From assembly GCA_019262145.1 (NCBI GenBank), contig CP076745.1, forward strand, positions 1,361,093 through 1,425,092: a stretch of DNA of 64,000 nt, given 5' to 3'. This document shows positions 33,726-42,899 of this stretch, one piece after another (the first letter of the stretch is position 1; the number at the start of each line of letters is the position of its first letter). The notes below the pieces were generated by a model. That model saw only the letters and a program-made list of their open reading frames with translations. It was not told the origin of the DNA and made no database searches. Made by a program: the position numbers and the translations under genes. The DNA comes from Candidatus Methanogranum gryphiswaldense. Lineage in GTDB: Archaea; Thermoplasmatota; Thermoplasmata; Methanomassiliicoccales; Methanomethylophilaceae.

Positions 33726-35348
33726 ATGTTAAAATGGCTTGCCCGTAGACCAATGAGGTCAAAGAGGGCAATTATCGCACTTTCCATTATGGCTCTTCTT
33801 GCCACAATAGTAGTGTGCCCTATCGCTACTGCTGACGCTACTGACGAAAGTGATGTAAGCCTCATAAGTACAAGTGAGAAATTTGAGATAGAGTCCTCGT
33901 ACACATACGTTCTTTATGTAATCGTAGCAAACAATCTGGAGTACCAAGAGGATCCTAGTTTATCCAATCAACGTTGGATATCGATCACTATCGAATCCGT
34001 GGACAATGTGACTGGTGTATCCAGTGAGAATAATTTCATACTTGCAGGGCAGGAAACAAAGGAGCTGACGATCACCCTCACAGCCGATAGATATTCATCC
34101 TCGGGTACATTCGATCTTGTTATATCGCTTCAGATACAGTCCCTTGATTCGGACGACACTACAATAGTATACAATGAATATACATTCCAGATGACTGTAT
34201 CCTCATCCCTGGACGACGGAGAGAGTTATAACAAGATCATAGGTATATTCGTCAATCCTTTTCCAAGTCCCTTTAACAGCCCTCTCGCGACCGCTGTGAT
34301 ATCCTTCTTCATCGCATTGATTATCGGAATGATAATAATAATGATAGTCGCACCTATTTTGATGAAGATCATCTTCCACGGCTACACAAAAGAGGAAAGG
34401 AAGAAGTACAGAAGAAGTCTCGAGAAATTCCTATCTCTCATCGCAATACTATATTCAATAGATCTTTCATTGGCCATATACGGAGCGCCAGTCGATGTAA
34501 TATCGACCTTCAAAACTTGGAGCTACGTGCTATACATATGCCTAGGGGCGACAATAGCCTGGAATCTGTACAAGGCATTCATAACATACACATTGACCAG
34601 GATCCACAATGAGATCGTACTTGGTGATGTGGATGACCTATATCCCGACGAACCCAGCGATCTTGAGCCGCTATTCCATCTGATAGGAAAGATCATAATA
34701 TCCCTAGTTGCCGTCGCAGCGATATTAACGAGTTTTGGATTCGACATGGCAGCTGTCATAACAAGCGCCGGATTGGTCACCCTTGGAATCACATGGGGTG
34801 CACAGAGTGTTCTGAACCAGTTCTTCAGCGGAATCGTATTACTGACAACACGTCCATTCAAAACGGGTGATCTGGTACAAGTCGGGACCAGCGAAAAAAC
34901 TTACAAGGTCAAGAAGGTCAGTGTCATGAACACGACCTTCGAGAACTGGGCCAATGAGGATGTGATCATCATGCCCAACAACTCGGTCGCATCATCTGCG
35001 ATAACGAATCTGACCGGCAAAAGCCTGGTCTACAAGATACACGTCTTCATGACCGTTGCATACGGAACAGACCTGGACAAAGCCAAACAGATAATGTTGG
35101 ACATCGGAAGAACCCACGCGGAAGTCATCATCGATGGTTCGGTAGAACTCCCCTACGTAAGAGTGACCGCATTCCAAGATTCCTCCATACAGATAAGATT
35201 GACCGTCTATGTCAAAGATTATAACAACTACTCCAAAGTCGGGGCTGAACTTGGTGAAGAGATCTACAAGAAATTCATGGCAGAGGGCATAAACATACCC
35301 TACCCACAAATGGACGTCCATGTAGACTATGTACACAACGACGGATAA
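33726..35348 (+). CDS. MscS-family mechanosensitive channel with large extracytoplasmic N-domain
   Basis: This protein of about 540 aa has, in order: a signal peptide (KRAIIALSIMALLATIVVCPIATA), an extracytoplasmic beta-rich domain of about 130 residues (likely NEW1-like/Ig-like, inferred only from composition and threonine/serine pattern), then several transmembrane helices. The MscS core follows: ITSAGLVTLGITWGAQSVLNQFFSG forms the pore helix TM3, and FKTGDLVQVG, NEDVIIMPNNSV belong to the beta domain. It should release solutes during osmotic downshock. ATG 33726 or 33753 could be the start; both precede the signal peptide. Confidence 0.9.
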   Translation: MLKWLARRPMRSKRAIIALSIMALLATIVVCPIATADATDESDVSLISTSEKFEIESSYTYVLYVIVANNLEYQEDPSLSNQRWISITIESVDNVTGVSSENNFILAGQETKELTITLTADRYSSSGTFDLVISLQIQSLDSDDTTIVYNEYTFQMTVSSSLDDGESYNKIIGIFVNPFPSPFNSPLATAVISFFIALIIGMIIIMIVAPILMKIIFHGYTKEERKKYRRSLEKFLSLIAILYSIDLSLAIYGAPVDVISTFKTWSYVLYICLGATIAWNLYKAFITYTLTRIHNEIVLGDVDDLYPDEPSDLEPLFHLIGKIIISLVAVAAILTSFGFDMAAVITSAGLVTLGITWGAQSVLNQFFSGIVLLTTRPFKTGDLVQVGTSEKTYKVKKVSVMNTTFENWANEDVIIMPNNSVASSAITNLTGKSLVYKIHVFMTVAYGTDLDKAKQIMLDIGRTHAEVIIDGSVELPYVRVTAFQDSSIQIRLTVYVKDYNNYSKVGAELGEEIYKKFMAEGINIPYPQMDVHVDYVHNDG

Positions 35349-35450
35349 ACCCCTTCTCAGACATTTTTGTTTATAATCTTCGTTTATTGTTTTCGAAGAG
35401 ATGCTCACGCTTAATAAGAGTTTATATAGTATAATTTGGGTTATCCGCAA

Positions 35451-35475
35451 CAGATTTACGAAAAACGAAAATCTG
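35451..35475. promoter_or_regulatory. Inverted repeat at the promoter of the lysine operon
   Basis: CAGATTT (35451-35457) and AAATCTG (35469-35475) with an 11-bp spacer, just after a TATA-like TTTATATAGTATAAT (35421-35435), so the repeat covers the predicted transcription start. It is a likely operator for the Lrp protein encoded right after it. A weaker repeat TCTTCG/CGAAGA lies at 35377-35399. Confidence 0.5.
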
Positions 35476-35485
35476 ACGAAGTACG

Positions 35486-35917
35486 GTGACAAAAATGATA
35501 GACAACCTTGACAAACACATCCTGGAGATCATGAAGAAGGACTCCAGGTGCCCGTTCGTAGAGATAGCCAGCCAATTAGGTGTATCCGAAGGGACGGTAA
35601 GAAGCAGGGTACACAGGATGACAGAAGAAGGTATAATCCGCGGATTTACCATTAAAACAAGCTCGAAGAATGTCAAAGCACTTGTAGAGATAAGGATTGA
35701 CGTCAACACAGACACCGAAGCTATTGCAAAAGAACTTGCTGGGTATGAAGGCGTTACTGAAGTATTCGAAGTCACCGGAGATCAAGATATAATCGCCATA
35801 GTTGATGTGGAGTCATCCCAGAACCTTAATGAGATAATAGAAAGGGTCCGCCGTTATGACAATATATTGAGTACTCGTACTCGTCTTATCCTCAAAGAAC
35901 ATTTCGGAGATAGTTAA
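35486..35917 (+). CDS. Lrp/AsnC family regulator heading the lysine operon
   Basis: This 143-aa regulator has an N-terminal winged HTH (LDKHILEIMKKDSRCPFVEIA, GVSEGTVRSRVHRMTEEGII) and a C-terminal RAM domain with VTGDQDIIAIVDV. It starts at GTG 35486 or ATG 35495. It is directly followed by dapA with one base between. Its position and type recall LysM, the Lrp-type regulator of lysine biosynthesis in Sulfolobus, so lysine is a reasonable effector; this is inference. The promoter in front carries an inverted repeat. Confidence 0.9.
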   Translation: MTKMIDNLDKHILEIMKKDSRCPFVEIASQLGVSEGTVRSRVHRMTEEGIIRGFTIKTSSKNVKALVEIRIDVNTDTEAIAKELAGYEGVTEVFEVTGDQDIIAIVDVESSQNLNEIIERVRRYDNILSTRTRLILKEHFGDS

Positions 35918-35918
35918 G

Positions 35919-36788
35919 ATGTTCAAAGGCACGTCGACCGCGATCATCACCCCGTTCTCCAAGAACGGATCTGTAGATGAGGACAGTCTCAGAAGATTGG
36001 TGGATTTCCAGGAAGAGAATGGAGTGAACACACTAGTACCCTGCGGATCAACAGGAGAATCAGCTACACTTTCCCACGAAGAACACGTGCATGTAATCCA
36101 GATCGTGATGGACCAGGTCAAAAGAGCAAAGGTCCTAGCAGGAGCAGGCAGCAATTGTACGTCTGAAGCAGTTATGCTGAGCAGAAGAGCAGAGGACCTA
36201 GGGGCTGATGGCATATTGTCCATATCACCTTACTACGTCAAGCCCACGCAAGAAGGCATATACCAACACTACAAGACAATAGCCGAAGCGATTGACATAC
36301 CTCTTGTACCTTACAATGTACCTGGAAGAACGGGATCCAACATCGACGCGGACACCACGTTGAGATTGGCGAACATAGATAACATCATTGCAATAAAGGA
36401 AGCAAGCGGTAATCTTTCGCAAATCGAAAAGATTATTAGGAACAGACCCGAAGGTTTCGAGGTCCTTAGCGGTGACGATGCACTAACCTACACCCTTATG
36501 TGTAAGGGGGCCGACGGGGTTATCTCCGTTGCGTCGAATTGCTGCCCAGATAAGGTCTCCAATATGGTAAATCTGCTCATGGAAGACAAGAAAGCAGAAG
36601 GCGAAGCGATAGACAAATATCTGCATCCTCTTTTCGTTGCACTATTCGTAGAATCGAATCCGATACCTATAAAATACATAATGGAAAGACTCGGATATGG
36701 GAACGGATGCCCACGTCTTCCTCTTCTTCCCATATCGGAAGAAGCAAAGAAGAAGATAGACCCTGTCTTGAAACAAATGGGTCTCTGA
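35919..36788 (+). CDS. dapA: 4-Hydroxy-tetrahydrodipicolinate synthase
   Basis: This 289-aa TIM-barrel aldolase condenses pyruvate and aspartate semialdehyde, the first committed step to lysine. Signatures: VNTLVPCGSTGESATLSHEEH, PYYVKPTQEGIYQHYK, the tyrosine in YNVPGRTG and the Schiff-base lysine in IAIKEASGNL, then SGDDAL. It begins one base after the regulator stop and is followed by dapB after 9 bp. Confidence 0.96.
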   Translation: MFKGTSTAIITPFSKNGSVDEDSLRRLVDFQEENGVNTLVPCGSTGESATLSHEEHVHVIQIVMDQVKRAKVLAGAGSNCTSEAVMLSRRAEDLGADGILSISPYYVKPTQEGIYQHYKTIAEAIDIPLVPYNVPGRTGSNIDADTTLRLANIDNIIAIKEASGNLSQIEKIIRNRPEGFEVLSGDDALTYTLMCKGADGVISVASNCCPDKVSNMVNLLMEDKKAEGEAIDKYLHPLFVALFVESNPIPIKYIMERLGYGNGCPRLPLLPISEEAKKKIDPVLKQMGL

Positions 36789-36797
36789 GTTGATAAA

Positions 36798-37577
36798 ATG
36801 ATAAATGTCGTCGTAGGGGGCGCGACAGGCAAATTGGGAAGCCTGGTCTGCGAACTGATTATTGGATCCGAAGATATGAACCTCTCCGGTACTATCGTCT
36901 CGGCCTCTGGTGGAAACATAGGTAAAGAACTGTACCCCGGTATCATAGCTAGAGGGCCTGATTCTCTCAAAGAACTGCTCAAGGATGCTGATGTTTATGT
37001 GGACCTAACCACACCCTCGGCAGCATCCAAGATACTCGTGGATATCCCGAATACGGGGGCTAACATCGTCCTCGGAACCACTGCTGTGCCAAAGGATATC
37101 ATCGACGAGATGTCTGCTAATGTTGCCAAAAACAACACCTCGGCACTCATCTCAGCTAATTTCGCCGTCGGAGTGAACGTATTCTGGAAGATGTGCGAGA
37201 TCATGGCAACATATCTCGATGATTACGACATCGAGGTTATAGAAGCGCACCACAGCGCCAAAAAGGATGCCCCCTCAGGTACCGCTATGGAAGCAGTAAA
37301 AAGACTCCAGGCGGCAACCGGCATTGAGAAGACAGTATGCGGGAGGGAAGGTGTCACCGGTCCGAGACAAAAAGAGATCGGTATCCACTCCATCCGTGCC
37401 GGTGACATCATCGGTGACCATACGGTGATCTTCGCAAAGAACATGGAGCGCTTGGAACTGACACATAAGGCCATATCTCGCGAGGCTTTGGCGAGAGGAT
37501 GTGTCACATCGATAAGATGGATGGCCTACAAGAAGGACGGAAAGGTCCACAGCATGAACGAGGTGTTAGACCTATGA
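36798..37577 (+). CDS. dapB: 4-Hydroxy-tetrahydrodipicolinate reductase
   Basis: This 259-aa NAD(P)H-dependent reductase has the N-terminal nucleotide loop GGATGKLGSLV (residues 7-17), the catalytic segment EAHHSAKKDAPSGTA (about 150-164) and the C-terminal RGCVTSIRWM. It acts after DapA in the lysine pathway. The stop overlaps the aspartokinase ATG (ATGA). Confidence 0.96.
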   Translation: MINVVVGGATGKLGSLVCELIIGSEDMNLSGTIVSASGGNIGKELYPGIIARGPDSLKELLKDADVYVDLTTPSAASKILVDIPNTGANIVLGTTAVPKDIIDEMSANVAKNNTSALISANFAVGVNVFWKMCEIMATYLDDYDIEVIEAHHSAKKDAPSGTAMEAVKRLQAATGIEKTVCGREGVTGPRQKEIGIHSIRAGDIIGDHTVIFAKNMERLELTHKAISREALARGCVTSIRWMAYKKDGKVHSMNEVLDL

Positions 37578-38938
37578 TCACAGTCATGAAATTCGGAGGC
37601 ACAAGCGTAGGGTCTCCAGAAGCATTGAAGAGAGTTGCAAGTATAATAATCAACAGCGAAGGCCAAAAAGTGGTTGTAGCATCAGCGATGTCTGGTGTGA
37701 CCAATTTCCTTGTGAGTGCCGCTGAAACAGCAAACGAGAAGGAAAAAGAAAAGGTAATTGATGATTTCAATGAGAAACATCTAGATGCCGCCAAGAAACT
37801 CTTCAACGAAGAGCAACTGGCTGCGTTCATGAAAGAATACAATATCAGGTTCGATAAGTTCAGGAAACTGATCATGAACAAGAAGGCAGCAGAGGACCCC
37901 TTCTACAAGGATAATGTATCCTCTCAGGGAGAAAGGTTCTCCACCCTCATACTTGCACATGTGTTGAAATCCATGGGACAAAAGGCAATCGCAATGACCT
38001 CCGAAGATTGCGGCATAAGCGCGGAAGGAAGGCCTTTGAACGGAAGCGCCATGTTGAGCAAAACGGAAACGCTGATGACCATGAAGCTCAAACCTGTCGT
38101 CGAAAACAACATAATACCCGTGATCACCGGGTTCTATGGAATAAACGATGAGGGGAAGGTCCTGACCTTCGGAAGAGGTGGCTCAGATTATTCCGCTGCG
38201 GTGGTAGCAAATGGTCTCAATGCAGATATGCTTGAGATCTGGACAGATGTGAACGGTTTCATGTCAGCAGACCCAAGGGTGATACCCGATGCGGTAAGCA
38301 TTGACGAAATGAACTACGCAGAAGCTGCAGAACTGGCATATTTTGGCGCCAAGGTGCTCCACCCCAGAACGATAGAGCCTGTTAGGATGAAGCATATCCC
38401 TCTCAAGGTGAAGAACTCGTTCAAACCTGAAGACCCGGGAACACTGATACATCATCTAAAGAAAAAGACAGACGAAATGCTGAAAAGCGTGGCTGTAAAA
38501 ACAGACCTATCCATCATATCGATAAGTTCCGCAGAGATAGCATACAGGCCAAAAATGGTCGCTAGGATCATCGAGAAGATGTCCGAGAACGACGTAATCA
38601 TCTATTCAATATCAACATCACTTTCCACAGTAGCGTTCCTGATACACAACAACGATGTCAAGATGACAATGATGAAGTTGAACACACTGGAACCAGGTGA
38701 CATTGAGAGAATAGAAGTGAAGAGCGATGTTGCACTGGTTTGCGCCGTTGGGGACGACCTGCTATCAAGATGTGGAGTATCTGGAGATATCTTTACTGCT
38801 GTGAAAGAAGCAAGGGCGAACGTCGAGATGATATCCGAAGGGGCATCTGATGTTTCACTCAACTTCGTGGTTCCGATGTTCAGAGTGACAGAAGTAATCA
38901 AGATACTCCACAAGAAATTCGTAGGTGAAAACATATGA
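37574..38938 (+). CDS. lysC: Aspartokinase
   Basis: This 454-aa enzyme phosphorylates aspartate, opening the aspartate family pathway. The N-terminal amino-acid kinase domain has VMKFGGTSVGS and, later, VLTFGRGGSDYSAAVVA and WTDVNGFMSADPRV. The C-terminal part (about 315-454) holds two ACT domains, usual sites of feedback inhibition by lysine or threonine. I chose ATG 37574, overlapping the dapB stop; codons upstream lie inside dapB. The ATGA overlap with lysA continues the operon. Confidence 0.95.
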   Translation: MITVMKFGGTSVGSPEALKRVASIIINSEGQKVVVASAMSGVTNFLVSAAETANEKEKEKVIDDFNEKHLDAAKKLFNEEQLAAFMKEYNIRFDKFRKLIMNKKAAEDPFYKDNVSSQGERFSTLILAHVLKSMGQKAIAMTSEDCGISAEGRPLNGSAMLSKTETLMTMKLKPVVENNIIPVITGFYGINDEGKVLTFGRGGSDYSAAVVANGLNADMLEIWTDVNGFMSADPRVIPDAVSIDEMNYAEAAELAYFGAKVLHPRTIEPVRMKHIPLKVKNSFKPEDPGTLIHHLKKKTDEMLKSVAVKTDLSIISISSAEIAYRPKMVARIIEKMSENDVIIYSISTSLSTVAFLIHNNDVKMTMMKLNTLEPGDIERIEVKSDVALVCAVGDDLLSRCGVSGDIFTAVKEARANVEMISEGASDVSLNFVVPMFRVTEVIKILHKKFVGENI

Positions 38939-40191
38939 GGGATTTCGAAGGAAAGAGCGGAATCATGATGTTCGGCGGAATGCCAGTAACAGAAATCGCT
39001 GATAAGTTCGGCACGCCAGTATACGTCACCGACGAACAGATGCTCAGAGAGAACTATAGGAATCTATACGGTGCATTCTCGAAATACATGAACACCAAGA
39101 TACATTATGCCTGCAAGGCTAACACCAGTTTGGCCATACTAAGCATATTGAATCAAGAAGGCTGTGGCATTGATGCGGTGTCTGTAGGAGAGGTTATGAC
39201 CTGCATCAAAGCAGGAATTCCCCCTGAGCGCATAATGTACACTGGTGTAAACGTAAGTAACGCCGAACTCAAAGCCGTAACCGACATGGGTGTGATGATA
39301 AACGTCGATTCCAGATCTGAATTGGAAAGACTGTCGAAGATCAACAAAAACCTCCCCATCTCATTCCGTGTGACCCCGGGGGTTGGCTCTGGACACAGTG
39401 ATAAGGTCATAACAGGCAAAAAAGGCTCCAAATTCGGAATACCCAAGGAAGAGGTCATACAAACATACCTCAGAGCAAAGGAACTTGGATTCAATATCAA
39501 AGGCATACATGCACACATCGGCTCCGGAGGACAATCGGTAGAACCCTTCATGGAAATGATGGATGTGCTTACCGATACCGTGAACGAACTGAAGGAGAAC
39601 GGCATAGAACTGGAGTTCATAGACATGGGCGGAGGCATCGGCGTCCCCTATAGAATGAATGAGGAAGAGATGGACCTCGATGAACTGGCCATGAATGTGA
39701 CCGATATCATAACCGAGAACACCGATATCAAGACGATCATCCTAGAGCCCGGAAGATACATCATATGTGATTCCACCATACTTCTAACAAGGTGTGTCGA
39801 CGTCAAGGATGCGGGGACCAAGAAATACATCGGCGTGGACGCTGGCTTCAACACGCTCATCCGTCCGGCAATGTATGATTCCTATCACTACGTCGCCATA
39901 GGGAACAGATTCGGAAAAGCGGCGACCGATAAATACGATATCGCCGGGCCCATATGCGAATCTGGGGACTTCCTTGCACATGACAGGGCACTGCCTACAC
40001 CCGAGGAAGGAGATGTCGTTGTCGTGTACAATGCGGGAGCGTATGGATTCACCATGTCAAGCAACTATAATTCGAGACCTCTCTGTGCAGAAGTGCTGGT
40101 AAACAACGGCAAGGCGGATCTCATACGCGAAAAGGAGACCGTCGAAGAACAGTGGAGACACCAGATTATACCCAAGAGGCTCATAAAATGA
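38935..40191 (+). CDS. lysA: Diaminopimelate decarboxylase
   Basis: This 418-aa PLP enzyme of the alanine racemase-like fold decarboxylates meso-diaminopimelate to lysine. The PLP lysine is in IHYACKANTSLAIL. HAHIGSGGQ, MGGGIGVPY and EPGRYI follow, and the active-site Cys is in CESGDFLA. It overlaps lysC by ATGA and dapF by ATGA, so it is in the middle of a tightly coupled operon. Confidence 0.96.
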   Translation: MRDFEGKSGIMMFGGMPVTEIADKFGTPVYVTDEQMLRENYRNLYGAFSKYMNTKIHYACKANTSLAILSILNQEGCGIDAVSVGEVMTCIKAGIPPERIMYTGVNVSNAELKAVTDMGVMINVDSRSELERLSKINKNLPISFRVTPGVGSGHSDKVITGKKGSKFGIPKEEVIQTYLRAKELGFNIKGIHAHIGSGGQSVEPFMEMMDVLTDTVNELKENGIELEFIDMGGGIGVPYRMNEEEMDLDELAMNVTDIITENTDIKTIILEPGRYIICDSTILLTRCVDVKDAGTKKYIGVDAGFNTLIRPAMYDSYHYVAIGNRFGKAATDKYDIAGPICESGDFLAHDRALPTPEEGDVVVVYNAGAYGFTMSSNYNSRPLCAEVLVNNGKADLIREKETVEEQWRHQIIPKRLIK

Positions 40192-41015
40192 TCTTCTGGA
40201 AATACCATGGCATCGGCAATGACTTCATCTTATTGGACGGCTCCAAAGGAGACCTGAGTATAGATACGGAATTCTGCAAGAAGTATTGCGACCGCAACTT
40301 CGGCATTGGGGCAGACGGAGTGCTCTATCTCCTACCAGGGGAAGGGACCGACATAACCATGAGGATAATCAACGCCGACGGTTCCGAAGCAGAGATGTGC
40401 GGCAACGGCATCAGATGCATAGCCAAACATGCATACGATTTCAACATAGTGAAAAAAGAAGAATTCACCATCCATACACTCGCCGGAAACATGAAGGCGA
40501 AGCTTAACATAGAGAATGGAAAGGTCTCTACGGTGCAGATAGACATGGGCGCCCCCATACTGGATGCGAAAAAGGTCCCGATCAATGCAGATGGAAGGTT
40601 CCTAGATCAACCGTTCCAAGCAGATGGCATAAGATTCAAAGCAAATGCCGTATCCATGGGAAATCCCCATTTCATAACATTCTCGGACCTTTCCAACGAG
40701 CAGGTCAGAAGATTGGGACCCATCATAGAATGCCATCCATTCTTTCCCAAGAAGACCAACGTCGAATTCTGCAAGATAAAGGATGGAAAAATATACATCA
40801 CCGTATATGAGAGGGGTGCGGCATGGACCCTGGCCTGCGGGACAGGGGCGTGTGCCACAACAACCGCTGCAGCGATCAATGGATTGGTGCCTTTCAATGT
40901 GCCGATCGATGTTCACCTACCCGGAGGATGGCTAAAGATAACGGTCGACAAGGACCTTACTTATGTACTCATGGAAGGGCCAGCAGAACTAGTTTACGAA
41001 GGAAAACTCAATTAA
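40188..41015 (+). CDS. dapF: Diaminopimelate epimerase
   Basis: This 275-aa cofactor-free epimerase converts LL- to meso-diaminopimelate. The two catalytic cysteines are visible in EMCGNGIRC (about residue 73) and LACGTGACATT (about 218). It begins FWKYHGIGNDFILLDG. I chose ATG 40188, overlapping the lysA stop by ATGA. It is followed 8 bp later by dapL. Confidence 0.96.
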   Translation: MIFWKYHGIGNDFILLDGSKGDLSIDTEFCKKYCDRNFGIGADGVLYLLPGEGTDITMRIINADGSEAEMCGNGIRCIAKHAYDFNIVKKEEFTIHTLAGNMKAKLNIENGKVSTVQIDMGAPILDAKKVPINADGRFLDQPFQADGIRFKANAVSMGNPHFITFSDLSNEQVRRLGPIIECHPFFPKKTNVEFCKIKDGKIYITVYERGAAWTLACGTGACATTTAAAINGLVPFNVPIDVHLPGGWLKITVDKDLTYVLMEGPAELVYEGKLN

Positions 41016-41023
41016 GTGATATC

Positions 41024-42187
41024 ATGACCAAATTCGAACAATCGGAAAGACTCCAAAAATTACCGCCTTATCTGTTCGTAAGGCTGGAAGAACTCACTGC
41101 TTCCAAGAAGAAAGAGGGATGGGACCTCATCGATTTCGGCATAGGGGACCCTGATCTTCCAACGCCAGAACCTATCGTCGATGCATTGAAAAAGGCCGTA
41201 GAGATCAATTCCAATCAAAAGTATTCGTCATCCCAAGGAGAAAAAGACCTTAGAGTGGCAGTGGCCAAATGGTACAAGAAAAGATTCGATCTGGATATCG
41301 ATCCTGATAAGAATGTTTGCATAACCATAGGTTCTAAAGAAGCGATATTCAACATATCTCAGGCATTCGTGAACTGCGGTGAAACAATAATCGCTCCAAG
41401 CCCCGGATACCCAGTTTACTCTGGAGCTTCGACCCTGTTCAATGAAGCCAAATGCGTTCTGGTACCTCTAAAGGCGGAGAACAACTGGCTCCTTGATATG
41501 AATGAATGCCCCAAAGGGGCGAGGATGTTGTATATCAACTATCCGAACAATCCCACCGGAGCGACATGCGACAAGAAATACCTGAAAAATGTGTATGACT
41601 GGTGCGAGAAGAACAAGACCATCCTTTGCTACGATAACGCCTACTCGGAAATGTGCTATGACGGTTACAAGGCCCCCTCGATACTTGAGATCGGCCCTGA
41701 TGCCATAGAATTCGGATCGTTCTCCAAGACATTCAATATGACCGGATGGAGACTCGGATACGCCGTCGGTCATCCAGACCTCATCGCGGGATTGAAGAAA
41801 TGCAAAGGACAGATCGATTCAGGAGCGCCCATATTCATACAGAAGGCCGCCATCGCAGCACTTGAGATGTATGGACCAAATGGAGAGATCCCTCAAGTCG
41901 TCCAGAACAGCATGAAGGAATATGCACTCAGAAGGAAGGTGCTCGTGGACGGTCTGAGAGAACTAGGGTACGAAGTTACCATGCCCAAAGGGACCTTCTA
42001 TATCTGGTTCGACTGTGGAATGCCCTCGTTCGATTTCACAGCAAAGATGGTGGACCTCGGCATCGTCGTAACACCTGGATCCGGATTCGGTGAATCTGCG
42101 GAAGGATACATCAGGATGACCGTGACCGAACCTGTCGAAAGGATCAAAGAAGCACTCGCCAGAATGAAGAGAGGCAGTTATCTTTAA
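41024..42187 (+). CDS. dapL: LL-diaminopimelate aminotransferase
   Basis: This 387-aa class I PLP aminotransferase converts tetrahydrodipicolinate directly to LL-DAP, bypassing the acylated intermediates. Signatures: FGIGDPDLPTPEPIVDAL near the start, NYPNNPTGA, YDNAYSEMCYDG, and the PLP lysine in GSFSKTFNMTGWRLGY. A related aspartate aminotransferase function is possible by sequence, but its place as the last gene after dapA-dapB-lysC-lysA-dapF, and the absence of dapC/D/E, supports DapL. A strong double hairpin follows. Confidence 0.92.
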   Translation: MTKFEQSERLQKLPPYLFVRLEELTASKKKEGWDLIDFGIGDPDLPTPEPIVDALKKAVEINSNQKYSSSQGEKDLRVAVAKWYKKRFDLDIDPDKNVCITIGSKEAIFNISQAFVNCGETIIAPSPGYPVYSGASTLFNEAKCVLVPLKAENNWLLDMNECPKGARMLYINYPNNPTGATCDKKYLKNVYDWCEKNKTILCYDNAYSEMCYDGYKAPSILEIGPDAIEFGSFSKTFNMTGWRLGYAVGHPDLIAGLKKCKGQIDSGAPIFIQKAAIAALEMYGPNGEIPQVVQNSMKEYALRRKVLVDGLRELGYEVTMPKGTFYIWFDCGMPSFDFTAKMVDLGIVVTPGSGFGESAEGYIRMTVTEPVERIKEALARMKRGSYL

Positions 42188-42193
42188 ACTTGA

Positions 42194-42235
42194 AGGGGGA
42201 ATTCCCCCTGAAACCACTTAAAAAAGATCTTTTTT
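42194..42235. terminator. Bidirectional terminator between dapL and the CAT-like gene
   Basis: Two perfect palindromes in series: AGGGGGAATTCCCCCT (42194-42209) and AAAAAAGATCTTTTTT (42220-42235). The second gives a T tract on either strand. They separate the convergent dapL and CAT-like genes. Confidence 0.7.
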
Positions 42236-42254
42236 ATTAAAATTCTACGATGAC

Positions 42255-42899
42255 TCACTTGTAAGAATCGATATGTGACTGAATGGATGCGACCAATTTC
42301 CCTATGTGTATCCCGTCCACAAAAGAATGGTGTACCTGCACTGAGAACGGCATCACCGTTCTTCCGTTCTTTTCATAGTATTTTCCCCAATCGAACATGG
42401 GGACCGCATTATCCTTCTTACCTGAATCTGTATGAGATATGTGAGTGTAAGACACCCAAGGCATCGATGAAAAAACAAATACATCGTTACTAGGCGACCC
42501 AGTGAAATATTCCTTCTGATCCTTTATAACATCCGACGCCGCAGATATGTATTCGCACATAGAATCATGCATTGGGACCTTTATCACCTTGAATAGGTCT
42601 TCGCCGTCCTCGATGTATGTGAACATCGTTCCTATCCTTTCATAAAGAACGACCTTTCCATCCAAAAACCGATATCTGAACTCTTCGATCCCATTTGCAC
42701 ATTCAGCGACCGTGTGAACGAACGCCAGCGTGAATGAGATGTCCCTTCTTCTGACCATTTGGAGGAAATCTGTTATATCGAGATCTAATGTCACACAGTA
42801 TTGAGGTTGAACACAGTCCCTGAACGCGGCACAGTGTTGAGAGCGTTTCCAATTCTTTGTATCGATCTCGATATATTTTGACGTGCTTATATCAATCAT
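42255..42899 (-). CDS. Chloramphenicol acetyltransferase-like O-acetyltransferase
   Basis: This 214-aa CatA-fold protein has the catalytic motif QVHHSFVDGIHIG (HHxxxDG) near the C-terminus, and FSSMPWVSYTHIS and FDWGKYYEKNG in places typical of CAT trimers. CAT family members transfer acetyl from acetyl-CoA to a hydroxyl; actual chloramphenicol resistance cannot be inferred. The gene is the last of a gap-pgk-CAT run, overlapping pgk by 8 bp. That coupling to glycolytic genes is odd and suggests insertion after acquisition. Confidence 0.88.
   Translation of the reverse strand: MIDISTSKYIEIDTKNWKRSQHCAAFRDCVQPQYCVTLDLDITDFLQMVRRRDISFTLAFVHTVAECANGIEEFRYRFLDGKVVLYERIGTMFTYIEDGEDLFKVIKVPMHDSMCEYISAASDVIKDQKEYFTGSPSNDVFVFSSMPWVSYTHISHTDSGKKDNAVPMFDWGKYYEKNGRTVMPFSVQVHHSFVDGIHIGKLVASIQSHIDSYK

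Noticed and set aside
40823-41023. Long N-terminal extension of dapL.
   Set aside because: It is a frame inside dapF, which has its own conserved C-terminal active-site cysteine motif there.
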